DNA from: Mesoflavibacter zeaxanthinifaciens DSM 18436
GTDB lineage: Bacteria; Bacteroidota; Bacteroidia; Flavobacteriales; Flavobacteriaceae
Assembly (NCBI RefSeq): GCF_000422365.1
Contig: NZ_AULQ01000002.1
Span: forward strand, 310,001-374,000
DNA: 64,000 nt
Direction of reading: 5' to 3'
The notes below the pieces were generated by a model. That model worked only from the letters and a program-made list of their open reading frames with translations, did no database searches and was not told the DNA's origin. Made by a program: the position numbers and the translations under genes. Shown here piece by piece: positions 56,801 through 64,000 of this stretch. The number at the start of each line of letters is the position of its first letter. The stretch's first letter is position 1.

Positions 56801-57027
56801 TTACCATCTAAAACGGTTTCTTCAGAAAAATCTTTTAATTTTTTAAGAATACGCTCTTTCATTTCACCAACAGCTTTGTTGGTAAATGTCATTGCTAAAA
56901 TGTTTCTAAACCCAAAAATATTTTCGGTTTTAAAAAGTAATTTTAAGTAAGATTTTACAAGGTTAAAGGTTTTTCCGCTTCCAGCAGAAGCGTTAAATAC
57001 TTTAAAAGGAGCAATATTATTCATCAA
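53881..57027 (-). CDS. AddA-like UvrD/REP helicase-nuclease
   Basis: The product has 1048 residues. The superfamily I helicase motifs are visible: Walker A FNASAGSGKTFNLVKSYL (14-21), AMTFTNKAVGEMKERIL (Ia), YFIDEFQDTSEMQW (II), VGDAKQAIYRWRGG (III), TIHKSKGLEFPVVIFPF (V) and LLYVALTRPVEQLHV (VI). A C-terminal PD-(D/E)XK nuclease (RPDRLVIRDNQATIIDYKTG, near 1000) follows. It should pair with the AddB-like protein at 48169 to resect double-strand breaks. A TTG-rich alternative start was not needed; ATG 57027 or 57024 both fit. Confidence 0.9.
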   Translation of the reverse strand: MMNNIAPFKVFNASAGSGKTFNLVKSYLKLLFKTENIFGFRNILAMTFTNKAVGEMKERILKKLKDFSEETVLDGNDAMFNALCLELSLQPEYVNKKAKTLLSTIMHNYAAFDISTIDGFNHRLIRTFAYDLKLPINFEVELDTEALLIEAVDSLIAKAGTDKKLTKILIDFAIEKADDDKSWDISNDLNKIAKKLTNENDIPHLKKALKDKTLDDFESLKISLIKQIKSTENQIIDNAKSILTTFENNGLTKADFSRGTLFNHFEKASLLQTNGLYNNQLESNIEENKVYTTKLDANKKDIIDSLLPEIGLTYKTIKAAVYNLTFLKAIYKNVTPLSVLNAINTELQLIKDNENKLLISEFNTLISNQLKDQPTPFIYERIGEKFRHYFIDEFQDTSEMQWNNLIPLIENSLTAENLKGEKGSTMIVGDAKQAIYRWRGGKAEQFIDLTEDKNPFPVDKKLIELEENYRSHKNIVNFNNSFFKYISNTSFRNEHYANLYKKAHQNPTIKEEGYVSFQFLDLKESEDDKETLYAKETYNTLKKCLDNGYDLKDICVLVRKKKEGIAVANYLSENDIKIMSSETMLIDNSESVQLINNILRLLVNPNNFEVRINVLHYLASTFNVEDKHTFFNQNLKLNVDTFFGSFKQFGIDFNTTEIAQLSLYDSVEDIARQFNLLQTSGAFVQFYLDLVLEFSQKHITGISGFLDYYDNKKDSLSIVSPNNQNAVQIMTIHKSKGLEFPVVIFPFADLDIYREIDPQEWFPIDKTLFNGFSKTLINFNSDVENFGEIGQNIYTKHKAEQELDNINLLYVALTRPVEQLHVISKTDNNLNELNSYSKLFQSYLQTEQLWSDNQTFYEFGNSKREIIPVEKSLDTSSNKNIISVNKKEHNIKIITKSGYLWDTNQQHAIEKGNIIHDIMSKIYTKDDIDFAINLALDNGFINDDQVEGITKNINDIVNQKDLKEFFTDQYTIYNERDILTSTGQMIRPDRLVIRDNQATIIDYKTGLPNPKYEQQLEIYATHLKEMGYQISNKILVFINENIQTKNYN

Positions 57028-57090
57028 AAAACTAATTTGTTACAAGATAAGGACAATCAATCTTAAAATAGTTATAAATTATTAGCATTA

Positions 57091-57123
57091 TTGGAGAAAA
57101 AAGCTAAATTATTTTTAAGTTTG
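57091..57123 (+). promoter_or_regulatory. Promoter of sodA (TTG-N22-TAAGTTTG)
   Basis: TTG at 57091-57093 and TAAGTTTG at 57116-57123, spacing 22, 37 bases before the ATG. Confidence 0.65.
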
Positions 57124-57160
57124 ATACAAACAAAAATTAATAACCACAAAAAAATATATT

Positions 57161-57769
57161 ATGGCTTTTGAATTACCAGAATTAGGTTATGCATATGATG
57201 CATTAGAACCACATATAGATGCAAGAACTATGGAAATACACCATAGTAAACATCACAACGGATACACAACAAAATTAAATGGTGCTATTGAAGGTACTGA
57301 CTTAGAAGGAAAATCTATTGAAGACATTTTAACTAATCTAGATATGTCTAATAGCGCTGTTAGAAATAATGGAGGTGGATTTTATAATCACTCTTTATTT
57401 TGGACGGTAATGAATCCTGAAGGAAAAGGACGTTTGTCTGGAGAATTAAAAGATGCTATCGAAGCAGAATTTGGTTCTTTTGAAGATTTTAAAGATGCAT
57501 TTAGTAAAGCAGCAGCAACACAGTTTGGATCTGGTTGGGCTTGGCTTTGTGTGCACAAAGGTGGTAAAGTAGAAGTTTGTTCTACACCAAACCAAGATAA
57601 TCCTTTAATGCCAGGTGTTTCTTGTGAAGGTACTCCAATCTTAGGATTAGATGTTTGGGAGCACGCTTATTATTTAAATTATCAAAATAGACGTCCAGAT
57701 TATATTGAAGCATTTTTTAATGTAATTAACTGGAATGAAGTAGAAAGAAGATACGCTGAAGCTAAGTAG
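57161..57769 (+). CDS. sodA: Superoxide dismutase (Mn/Fe family)
   Basis: The enzyme removes superoxide in the cytosol. Metal ligands are His in [12 protein letters not shown], His in [11 protein letters not shown], and Asp and His in [20 protein letters not shown]. The last stretch, with [14 protein letters not shown], looks more like the Mn or cambialistic type than strict Fe-SOD, but metal choice cannot be fixed by eye. It has 202 residues, without signal peptide. A good promoter and a perfect 30-bp palindromic terminator frame it as a single gene. Confidence 0.96.
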   Translation: MAFELPELGYAYDALEPHIDARTMEIHHSKHHNGYTTKLNGAIEGTDLEGKSIEDILTNLDMSNSAVRNNGGGFYNHSLFWTVMNPEGKGRLSGELKDAIEAEFGSFEDFKDAFSKAAATQFGSGWAWLCVHKGGKVEVCSTPNQDNPLMPGVSCEGTPILGLDVWEHAYYLNYQNRRPDYIEAFFNVINWNEVERRYAEAK

Positions 57770-57789
57770 TTATCTACTGAAATATAAAT

Positions 57790-57821
57790 AAAAAGGCAGA
57801 CTAATTAGTCTGCCTTTTTAT
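57790..57821. terminator. Perfect palindromic terminator after sodA
   Basis: AAAAAGGCAGACTAA and its exact reverse complement (57790-57804, 57805-57819), so it can work in both directions. Confidence 0.88.
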
Positions 57822-57856
57822 TTTGTAAAACATTGATAATCATTTGTTTGTTTCAA

Positions 57857-57928
57857 TAAAAAAGCCGGACGAGAGTCCAGCTTTTTTGCCCCAAATCTAC
57901 CATGAACTTAACCTACTTATGTTATGGT
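57857..57928 (-). ncRNA. Candidate small RNA between sodA and purF
   Basis: A TATATTTG box on the minus strand (57934-57941) is followed by about 70 bases without an ORF. These hold a hairpin (TACCAT/ATGGTA arms, 57895-57930) and then a terminator-like stem (GGAC/GTCC within AAAAAGC..GCTTTTTT, 57857-57887) with a T-run. This is the layout of a short stand-alone sRNA. The alternative is the leaderless 3' end of purF with a chance -7 box. Confidence 0.5.
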
Positions 57929-57933
57929 AAGCT

Positions 57934-57941
57934 CAAATATA
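57934..57941 (-). promoter_or_regulatory. -7 box for the candidate small RNA
   Basis: TATATTTG on the minus strand, exact consensus, about 90 bases downstream of the purF stop; the -33 element is not clear. Confidence 0.5.
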
Positions 57942-58032
57942 ACGAAGATTAATTTCAATAATTGTAATTAATAGTCAAAACGTAAAAAAAATCGCTTAAC
58001 GGACTTTTAGGTAAGAAAACCCTTCAAATTAG

Positions 58033-59931
58033 TTAATAAGCTCTTTCTTTATTGCCTTCATAAAAATTAATAAAAGCTCTGTTAACCACACGGTTACCTC
58101 CAGCTGTTGGATAATTACCTGTAAAATACCAGTCGCCTAAATGTTCAGGACAAGCTTGGTGTAAATTGTCTACAGATTGAAAAATAATTTCTACATCAGC
58201 ATTAACAGAACTGTCTGTTAATAACTCTGATATTTTAGCAGAAATTTGTTCTGGAGTAAATTGATCATAAATTTCTTTTACAAAATTTTGTACGTCTTTA
58301 TCTGCAAGATCTACTTGTGCTTTACATTTTTTGTAAACCTCTTCAACTAAATTATAATTGTTATTTTCTTTTAATAGCTCTAAAGCAGCATTAAAAGCAA
58401 CTAAAGATTCTAAGTTAGCCATGTCTATACCATAGCAATCAGGATAGCGTATTTGTGGTGCAGAAGAAACAACTATTATTTTTTTAGGATGTAATCTATC
58501 CATCATTTTAATAATACTTTTCTTTAAAGTTGTACCACGTACAATACTATCGTCAATGATTACTAAGTTATCGGTTGGTTTTATAACGCCGTAAGTTACA
58601 TCGTAAACGTGTGCTACTAAATCGTCACGACTACTGTCTTCGGTAATAAACGTTCTTAGTTTTACGTCTTTAATGGCTATTTTTTCAATACGAGGTGTTT
58701 CTTCTAAGATAGATATAACCTGCTCTTTAGATAAATTACCATTACCTTTTAAAATATCTTGTGTTTTTCTTTCGTTTAGATGTTCTTCTACAGTATCAAT
58801 TAATCCGTAAAAAGATGTTTCTGCTGTATTAGGTATGTAAGAAAAAACAGTGTTTTTTGTGTCGTTATCTATTGCTTTTAGTACCTGAGGCATCAACAAT
58901 TTACCTAATGTTTTACGTTCTTGGTAGATTTCGGCATCACTTCCTCTAGAAAAATAGATGCGTTCAAAACTACAAGATTTACGCTCTAAAGGTTGTAAAA
59001 TTTGTTTTATAGATACATCTCCAGAAGTTTTTGTAATTATAGCATGACCTGGCTCTAGTTCTTTTACATCATCAAATTCTACGTTAAAAACGGTTTGTAT
59101 TACAGGTCGCTCTGATGCTACAACAACAACTTCGTCATCCTTATAATAAAAAGCAGGTCTAATTCCTGCTGGGTCGCGTAAGACAAAAGAGTCTCCATGA
59201 CCTAAAAGTCCAGCCATAGCATATCCTCCATCCCAATTTTTAGCAGCGCGTTTTAATATTTTGTGTACTTTTAAACGTTCTGCAATTAAAGGTGAACACT
59301 CATGTTTGCTGTATCCTTCTTTTTTTAGGTCTTTATAGACTTTACTTACTGCATCATCTAAAAAATGACCTATTTTTTCCATTATAGTAATGGTGTCTGT
59401 ATATTCTTTTGGGTGTTGTCCTAAATCTACTAGGTTTTGAAATAACTCTTTAACATTGGTCATGTTAAAGTTTCCTGCAAGAATCAGGTTACGGTGCATC
59501 CAATTATTTTGTCTTAAAAATGGATGTACACTTTCTACACTGTTTTTACCAAATGTACCGTAACGTACATGTCCTAAAAGCACTTCGCCAATGTAAGGAA
59601 CGTGTTTTTTTTGTAAAGCAACATCATCTTGATATTCTGGATGTTCTGTTAGTACTTGATTAATACGACTATTAATTTGACCAAAAATATCTTGAATAGG
59701 TTGTTGTTGTATTGATCTTACACGACTTATGTATCGTTCTCCAGGATTTGTATTTAATTTTATACTCGCAAATCCAGCACCATCTTGACCGCGATTGTGC
59801 TGTTTTTCCATCATTAAATACATTTTATTAACACCATAAAAGGCACTACCGTATTTTTCTTTGTAGTATTCTAATGGTTTTAATAATCTAATATGCGCTA
59901 TTCCGCATTCGTGTTTTAAAGCATCACTCAT
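58033..59931 (-). CDS. purF: Amidophosphoribosyltransferase-like protein
   Basis: The product has 632 residues, longer than E. coli PurF (about 505). The N-terminal glutaminase has its nucleophile Cys in HECGIAHIRL after an eight-residue propeptide, with NRGQDGAGFASIK and GHVRYGTFGKNS. The phosphoribosyltransferase domain has the PRPP loop LVIIDDSIVRGTTLKKSI. It would start de novo purine synthesis, fitting purN a few genes away. The extra length lies mostly in insertions and in a C-terminal part ending with RVVNRAFINFYEGN. This long form is the usual one in Flavobacteriia as far as I know. Confidence 0.88.
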   Translation of the reverse strand: MSDALKHECGIAHIRLLKPLEYYKEKYGSAFYGVNKMYLMMEKQHNRGQDGAGFASIKLNTNPGERYISRVRSIQQQPIQDIFGQINSRINQVLTEHPEYQDDVALQKKHVPYIGEVLLGHVRYGTFGKNSVESVHPFLRQNNWMHRNLILAGNFNMTNVKELFQNLVDLGQHPKEYTDTITIMEKIGHFLDDAVSKVYKDLKKEGYSKHECSPLIAERLKVHKILKRAAKNWDGGYAMAGLLGHGDSFVLRDPAGIRPAFYYKDDEVVVVASERPVIQTVFNVEFDDVKELEPGHAIITKTSGDVSIKQILQPLERKSCSFERIYFSRGSDAEIYQERKTLGKLLMPQVLKAIDNDTKNTVFSYIPNTAETSFYGLIDTVEEHLNERKTQDILKGNGNLSKEQVISILEETPRIEKIAIKDVKLRTFITEDSSRDDLVAHVYDVTYGVIKPTDNLVIIDDSIVRGTTLKKSIIKMMDRLHPKKIIVVSSAPQIRYPDCYGIDMANLESLVAFNAALELLKENNNYNLVEEVYKKCKAQVDLADKDVQNFVKEIYDQFTPEQISAKISELLTDSSVNADVEIIFQSVDNLHQACPEHLGDWYFTGNYPTAGGNRVVNRAFINFYEGNKERAY

Positions 59932-59997
59932 CTTAGTTGTGTTGTGTGTTGTTTTTTAAGAATGATAAATTTTTATGTCCTTAATTTAAAACAAGTT

Positions 59998-60031
59998 AAT
60001 AAAAAATGCGCTCAAAAAAATTAGAGCGCAT
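59998..60031 (-). terminator. Terminator after the PfkB-type kinase gene
   Basis: Arms ATGCGCTC (60006-60013) and GAGCGCAT (60024-60031) with a T-run on the minus strand. Confidence 0.85.
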
Positions 60032-60036
60032 AGGTT

Positions 60037-60960
60037 TTATAATTCGATTTCAAATTGTGTTAAGTTTTTAAACTGTTGCAGTCGTTTGTTTACTTCGTCT
60101 TGTGTTAGTGTAAGCATACGCTCGGTTCCAAATTTTTCTACACAAAATGAGGCTAAAGTAGAACCGTAAATGACTGCGTTTTTCATGTTTTCAAAAGAAA
60201 CATCATTTGTGCTTGCTAAGTAACCTGCAAATCCGCCAGCAAAAGTATCTCCTGCTCCTGTTGGGTCAAAAACTTCTTCTAAAGGTAATGCAGGTGCATA
60301 AAATACATTGTCATCATGAAATAGTAACGCGCCATGTTCTCCTTTTTTAATCACTACGTATTTTGGACCCATTTCATGTATTTTTCTTGCTGCAACAACC
60401 AAGCTGTATTCTCCGGTTAGTTGTCTTGCCTCTTCATCATTAATTGTAATGACGTCTACACGTTTAATAACTTCATGTAATTGGTCTAAAGCTGTATCCA
60501 TCCAAAAATTCATAGTATCTAAAACTACTAGTTTTGGTTTTTTTGTCATTTGGTCTAAAACACCAATTTGTACGATAGGATGTAAGTTACCTAGCATTAC
60601 AACATCAGAATCTTTGTAATTATCTGGTACGATAGGATTAAAATCTGCTAATACGTTTAGCTCTGTTGCTAAAGTATCACGAGAGTTCATGTCGTTATGG
60701 TATTTACCGCTCCAGAAAAAGGTTTTACCTTCTTTAACTATTTCTATTCCTTCAATATTAATATTTCTATCTTTTAAAAGGTCTAGATATTCTTGAGGAA
60801 AATCTCCACCAACTACAGAAACTGCAGCTGCATCTAACTGAAAATTTGAAGCAGATAAACCTATGTAAGTTGCTGCTCCGCCAAGTATTTTGTCTGTTTT
60901 TCCAAAAGGTGTTTCAATAGCATCAAAAGCTACAGTACCTACTATTACTAATTTGCTCAT
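60037..60960 (-). CDS. PfkB family carbohydrate/nucleoside kinase
   Basis: The protein has 307 residues of the ribokinase fold. The N-terminal VGTVAFDAIETPFGK and GGAATYIGLSA (substrate lid region) and the anion-hole/catalytic motif DPTGAGDTFAGGFAGYLA near 230-245 mark the family. The substrate may be a sugar or a nucleoside such as adenosine; likeness to flavobacterial 'sugar kinase' proteins is all I can use. It lies downstream of rnhA and purN on the same strand (68 bases after rnhA), so a nucleotide-linked role is reasonable. Confidence 0.87.
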   Translation of the reverse strand: MSKLVIVGTVAFDAIETPFGKTDKILGGAATYIGLSASNFQLDAAAVSVVGGDFPQEYLDLLKDRNINIEGIEIVKEGKTFFWSGKYHNDMNSRDTLATELNVLADFNPIVPDNYKDSDVVMLGNLHPIVQIGVLDQMTKKPKLVVLDTMNFWMDTALDQLHEVIKRVDVITINDEEARQLTGEYSLVVAARKIHEMGPKYVVIKKGEHGALLFHDDNVFYAPALPLEEVFDPTGAGDTFAGGFAGYLASTNDVSFENMKNAVIYGSTLASFCVEKFGTERMLTLTQDEVNKRLQQFKNLTQFEIEL

Positions 60961-61028
60961 AAGGGCGATTTAAATTAAGGCGCAAATATACGATTTTTAC
61001 TGAGTATTTAAATGAAAGAAGATTTAAC

Positions 61029-61670
61029 TTATTTTCTGCCAAAATCTGCAGGAATTTCTCCCCAAGCTTTGGTTTCCCATTTAACGATTGTAGTAGTATA
61101 CGTGTTTTCTTTTAGCCATTTTACAGCACGATCTACCAAATCAAAAACTGGTTTGTTTTTATGGTTACGTTTTAATTTACTGTTGCAGTTTTTCTTTTTA
61201 ACCCAACTTATTGCGGTTTTAGAGTCGGTATAAATAATACGGTCACTATTATGTTGTTTTAAAAATGCTAACCCGTGGACAATAGCTAAAAATTCGCCTA
61301 TATTATTGGTGCCTTCTTCAAAAGGACCTTGAATAAATAATTGTTTTTTGGTTTTGGTGTCTACACCACGATACTCCATTACGCCAGGATTTCCAGACGA
61401 AGCGGCATCAACCGAAATGGAATTGTAATTAGGTTGACCTATTTTTTTTAGTTGTTCGGTAGAGAGTTCGCTTTTAAATGTTTTATTTTTTCCAACGTAG
61501 TCAAAATAGTTTCCTTTTAAAGCTTTTTTTGCAGCATCAAATGTTGTGAAAGATTTGTATTGCGCGCCTTCAAAATCTTTAATTTGAGCCTTACAATCGT
61601 CCCAAGATTCAAACACACCGGTGTTGTGACCTTTCCAAACGGTATAATATTTTTTTTTCTTTTTACTCAT
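61029..61670 (-). CDS. rnhA: Ribonuclease HI with viroplasmin (RNA/DNA hybrid-binding) domain
   Basis: The protein has 213 residues. The N-terminal viroplasmin domain (YYTVWKGHNTGVFESWDDCK, YKSFTTFDAAKKAL) binds RNA/DNA hybrids. The RNase H domain has catalytic Asp in ISVDAASSGNPG, Glu in NNIGEFLAIVHGLAFL and Asp in IIYTDSKTAISWV. It removes RNA from hybrids at Okazaki fragments and R-loops. It overlaps purN by 8 bases; the two are co-transcribed, with purN first. Confidence 0.94.
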   Translation of the reverse strand: MSKKKKKYYTVWKGHNTGVFESWDDCKAQIKDFEGAQYKSFTTFDAAKKALKGNYFDYVGKNKTFKSELSTEQLKKIGQPNYNSISVDAASSGNPGVMEYRGVDTKTKKQLFIQGPFEEGTNNIGEFLAIVHGLAFLKQHNSDRIIYTDSKTAISWVKKKNCNSKLKRNHKNKPVFDLVDRAVKWLKENTYTTTIVKWETKAWGEIPADFGRK

Positions 61671-62229
61671 TTAAAAGTCGATCAACCACTTTAGGAAAAT
61701 GTTCCATTTCTAATTTATGAATTTTTGTAGCAACATCTTCAGCGCTGTCTGAAGCTTCAACCTTACATTTTGCTTGAAATATGATAGCGCCTTCATCGTA
61801 ATTTTCGTTTACATAATGTATTGTAATACCAGTTTCTGTTTCTTTATTATTTACAACAGCTTCATGTACATTCATACCATACATACCTTTACCGCCAAAT
61901 TTTGGTAATAACGCAGGATGAATATTTATCACTTTATTTGGGAAATTTTTTAAGATATTTTCTGGAAGCTTCCATAAAAATCCTGCAAGAATAATCAAAT
62001 CTGGATTAGAAGATTTTAAAATATTAAGTACATCTTCTGTTTGTGTAAAAGCAATTCTGTTAAATGATAAAGCGCTAACTTTTAATCTTTTACATCTTTC
62101 TAAGACTTTGGCATGAGGATTGTTAGTCAATACCTGAACAACAGAAGCATTGTCACTATTGTGAAAAAACTTTATTAAATTTTCAGCATTACTTCCGCTA
62201 CCGGACGCAAAAATTACTACACGTTTCAT
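61663..62229 (-). CDS. purN: Phosphoribosylglycinamide formyltransferase
   Basis: PurN transfers a formyl group from 10-formyltetrahydrofolate to GAR in purine synthesis. Marks are VIFASGSGSNAENLIKF at the N terminus, LAGFLWKLPENIL, the active-site VINIHPALLPKFGGKGMYG, and GITIHYVNENYDEGAIIFQ with the catalytic Asp. The length is 188 residues. It is divergent from acpP and first in the purN-rnhA pair. A purF gene lies on the same strand 2 kb downstream. Confidence 0.96.
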   Translation of the reverse strand: MKRVVIFASGSGSNAENLIKFFHNSDNASVVQVLTNNPHAKVLERCKRLKVSALSFNRIAFTQTEDVLNILKSSNPDLIILAGFLWKLPENILKNFPNKVINIHPALLPKFGGKGMYGMNVHEAVVNNKETETGITIHYVNENYDEGAIIFQAKCKVEASDSAEDVATKIHKLEMEHFPKVVDRLLNE

Positions 62230-62362
62230 TTATATAGTTTCAGTGTTAAATTCTTCAAACAAAAAAAGTAATAATTATTAACAATTACGGGCAAAACCGA
62301 TTTAATTATTTAATTTAGTAGCACATTTTTCAACTAAAAGTGTGTTTTAAATTAAAGTTTTT

Positions 62363-62370
62363 TATTTTTG
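62363..62370 (+). promoter_or_regulatory. -7 box for acpP-fabF-rnc
   Basis: TATTTTTG, an exact consensus, 30 bases before the acpP ATG. Confidence 0.6.
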
Positions 62371-62400
62371 CCACTTAATTAAAACTAAAAAATTAAAATT

Positions 62401-62634
62401 ATGTCAGACATTGCATCAAGAGTAAAAGCGATTATCGTAGACAAATTAGGTGTTGATGAGAACGAAGTAGTAAACGAAGCAAGCTTCACAAACGATTTAG
62501 GAGCAGATTCTTTAGACACTGTAGAATTAATTATGGAATTCGAAAAAGAATTTGATATTCAAATTCCAGATGACCAAGCAGAAAATATTGCAACAGTAGG
62601 TCAAGCTGTATCTTATATTGAAGCTGCAAAATAA
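62401..62634 (+). CDS. acpP: Acyl carrier protein
   Basis: AcpP carries growing acyl chains in type II fatty acid synthesis. The protein has 77 residues with the phosphopantetheine Ser in [14 protein letters not shown], the acidic helix 2 that docks FabF and other enzymes, and the [19 protein letters not shown] end. fabF starts 11 bases after the stop, so they are one operon. Confidence 0.97.
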   Translation: MSDIASRVKAIIVDKLGVDENEVVNEASFTNDLGADSLDTVELIMEFEKEFDIQIPDDQAENIATVGQAVSYIEAAK

Positions 62635-62645
62635 GCACAATATTT

Positions 62646-63896
62646 ATGGAACTTAAGCGAGTAGTAGTTACAGGTTTAGGTGCGCTAACACCAATAGGAA
62701 ACACTAAAGACGAGTACTGGAATGGACTTGTTAATGGAAAAAGTGGTGCAGCGCCTATAACATATTTTGATACCGAAAAATTCAAAACTAACTTTGCTTG
62801 CGAGTTAAAAAACTTCGTGGCAACAGATTTTCTTGATAGAAAAGAAGCCCGAAAAATGGATAGGTTTACACAGTACGCAATGGTCGCGTCAGACGAGGCT
62901 ATTGCGGACTCAAACCTTGATTTAGACAAGGTCAACAAACTTAGAGTTGGCGTTGTTTGGGGAGCAGGAATTGGTGGACTAGAAACGTTTCAGAACGAAG
63001 TTTTAAACTACGCAGCAGGAGACGGTACACCAAGATTTAATCCTTTCTTTATCCCAAAAATGATTGCAGATATCGCACCAGGAAACATATCTATTAAAAA
63101 TGGATTTATGGGTCCTAACTACACAACTGTATCTGCATGTGCATCTTCAGCAAATGCATTAATTGATGCCTTAAACTATATACGTTTAGGACACTGTGAT
63201 GTTATCGTTACTGGTGGTAGTGAAGCTGCAGTAACTATAGCAGGAATGGGCGGGTTTAATTCTATGCATGCTTTGTCTACAAGAAACGATAGTCCAGAAA
63301 CTGCATCAAGACCGTTTGATGCTACACGAGATGGATTTGTTTTAGGTGAAGGAGCAGGCGCATTAATTTTAGAAGAATATGAACACGCTAAAGCTAGAGG
63401 TGCAAAAATTTACGCCGAAGTTGTTGGTGGAGGATTATCTTCAGATGCATATCACATGACAGCACCACATCCAGATGGAATAGGAGTAATAGCTGTTATG
63501 AAAAACTGTCTAGAAAATGCAGGTTTAAAACCTGAAGAAGTAGATCATATTAATACACACGGAACATCTACACCATTAGGTGATGTTGCTGAATTAAAAG
63601 CTATCAAAGCAGTTTTTGGTGATCATGCTAAAAACATTAATATCAACTCAACAAAATCTATGACTGGTCATTTGTTAGGTGCAGCAGGAGCTATAGAAGC
63701 GATTGCATCTATTTTGGCTATGGAAAACGGTACTGTTCCTCCTACAATTAACCATACAACTGTAGACGAAAATATTGATCCAGAACTAAACTTAACATTA
63801 AACAAACCTCAAAAAAGAGATATTAAAGTAGCTATGAGCAATACTTTTGGCTTTGGAGGACATAACGCTTGCGTATTGTTTAAGAAAATAGATTAG
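62646..63896 (+). CDS. fabF: 3-oxoacyl-ACP synthase II
   Basis: FabF elongates acyl-ACP by condensation with malonyl-ACP. The protein has 416 residues, the KAS II length. The catalytic Cys is in TVSACASSANALIDA, and the two His are in HINTHGTSTPLGD and SMTGHLLGAAGAIEA. The N terminus ELKRVVVTGLGALTPIGN is canonical. It lies between acpP (11-base gap) and rnc (13-base gap), the usual Bacteroidota order. Confidence 0.97.
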   Translation: MELKRVVVTGLGALTPIGNTKDEYWNGLVNGKSGAAPITYFDTEKFKTNFACELKNFVATDFLDRKEARKMDRFTQYAMVASDEAIADSNLDLDKVNKLRVGVVWGAGIGGLETFQNEVLNYAAGDGTPRFNPFFIPKMIADIAPGNISIKNGFMGPNYTTVSACASSANALIDALNYIRLGHCDVIVTGGSEAAVTIAGMGGFNSMHALSTRNDSPETASRPFDATRDGFVLGEGAGALILEEYEHAKARGAKIYAEVVGGGLSSDAYHMTAPHPDGIGVIAVMKNCLENAGLKPEEVDHINTHGTSTPLGDVAELKAIKAVFGDHAKNININSTKSMTGHLLGAAGAIEAIASILAMENGTVPPTINHTTVDENIDPELNLTLNKPQKRDIKVAMSNTFGFGGHNACVLFKKID

Positions 63897-63909
63897 TTCA
63901 AAAATTTAC

Positions 63910-64000
63910 ATGAAACGTATTAAAAACATATTTAATTCCCAGTCTAAGGACAAAGGGGAATTTTTTATGTCTATATCTAAGATTGTAAACTTTAAACCTA
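63910..64000 (+). CDS. rnc: Ribonuclease III, 5' part (cut by window end)
   Basis: ATG at 63910 is followed by an open frame to the end of the window, beginning MKRIKNIFNSQSKDKGEFF. This basic, helical start and its place 13 bases after fabF match the rnc genes that close acpP-fabF clusters in Bacteroidota. Only 30 codons are visible and none of the catalytic residues, so the call rests on synteny and N-terminal likeness. Confidence 0.7.
   Translation, partial: MKRIKNIFNSQSKDKGEFFMSISKIVNFKP

Overview
The window looks like the chromosome of a marine-type member of the Flavobacteriaceae (Bacteroidota). It is AT-rich. Many genes carry the Bacteroidota -7 promoter box TAnnTTTG, often with TTG/TTTG 17-23 bases upstream, and I see no clear Shine-Dalgarno sequences. 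It also encodes a T9SS type B sorted DUF11 protein, an OmpA protein with thrombospondin type 3 repeats, a TonB-receptor-like barrel, a rpmF-fabH-accB-accC cluster and an acpP-fabF-rnc cluster. Both ends cut genes: an antiporter on the left and rnc on the right. No rRNA, phage, IS element or CRISPR array was seen.

Layout. 1-9.4 kb: antiporter, lepA, outer-membrane receptor, lipoprotein, dus, LolE/FtsX-like permease, rbfA, mce. 9.4-15.6 kb: a CAU tRNA, a tiny PID-type sorted protein, ribE, pdxA, then DUF177-rpmF-fabH-accB-accC. 15.6-18.1 kb: a dispersed structured repeat, an FAD oxidoreductase, mtgA and a GreA/B-like protein. 18.1-23.9 kb: the accessory island described below. 23.9-36.7 kb: ABC ATPase, prolyl oligopeptidase, asd, mscL, alr-tdk, T9SS protein, rsmI, AhpD-like and OsmC proteins. 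36.7-48 kb: recJ-MFS, a peptidoglycan-binding protein, lpxH-like, queD, 2OG oxygenase, MATE with two tiny membrane proteins, Usp, hybrid kinase. 48-57 kb: addB-like, ompA, kbl, addA-like. 57-64 kb: sodA, a candidate small RNA, purF, pfkB-like kinase, rnhA, purN, acpP, fabF, rnc.

The most interesting part is 18.1-23.9 kb, an apparent RNA-repair island. It holds an RtcB RNA ligase, a soluble SPFH/Band-7 protein with three N-terminal repeats, an approximately 900-base non-coding stretch with tRNA-like modules, a TPR protein with a polylysine tail, a 25-codon micro-ORF with its own terminator, and a WYL-domain regulator. Two modules appear circularly permuted: T-arm, then acceptor stem closed by a TAAC loop, then D-arm, with a Leu(UAG) anticodon arm in the complete one. 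A third module has normal order and a Pro(UGG) anticodon. Three near-identical operator-promoter modules (RCGCAA-N5-TTGCGT read on the + strand, exactly 10 bases from the -7 box) precede rtcB, the tRNA-like/SPFH transcript and the WYL gene, which suggests one regulon. An SPFH/Band-7-RtcB association with a tRNA-like RNA was proposed in the Burroughs and Aravind 2016 survey of RNA repair; the permuted arrangement and shared operators are what I read here from sequence. All structures were paired by eye and no folding or database search was run.
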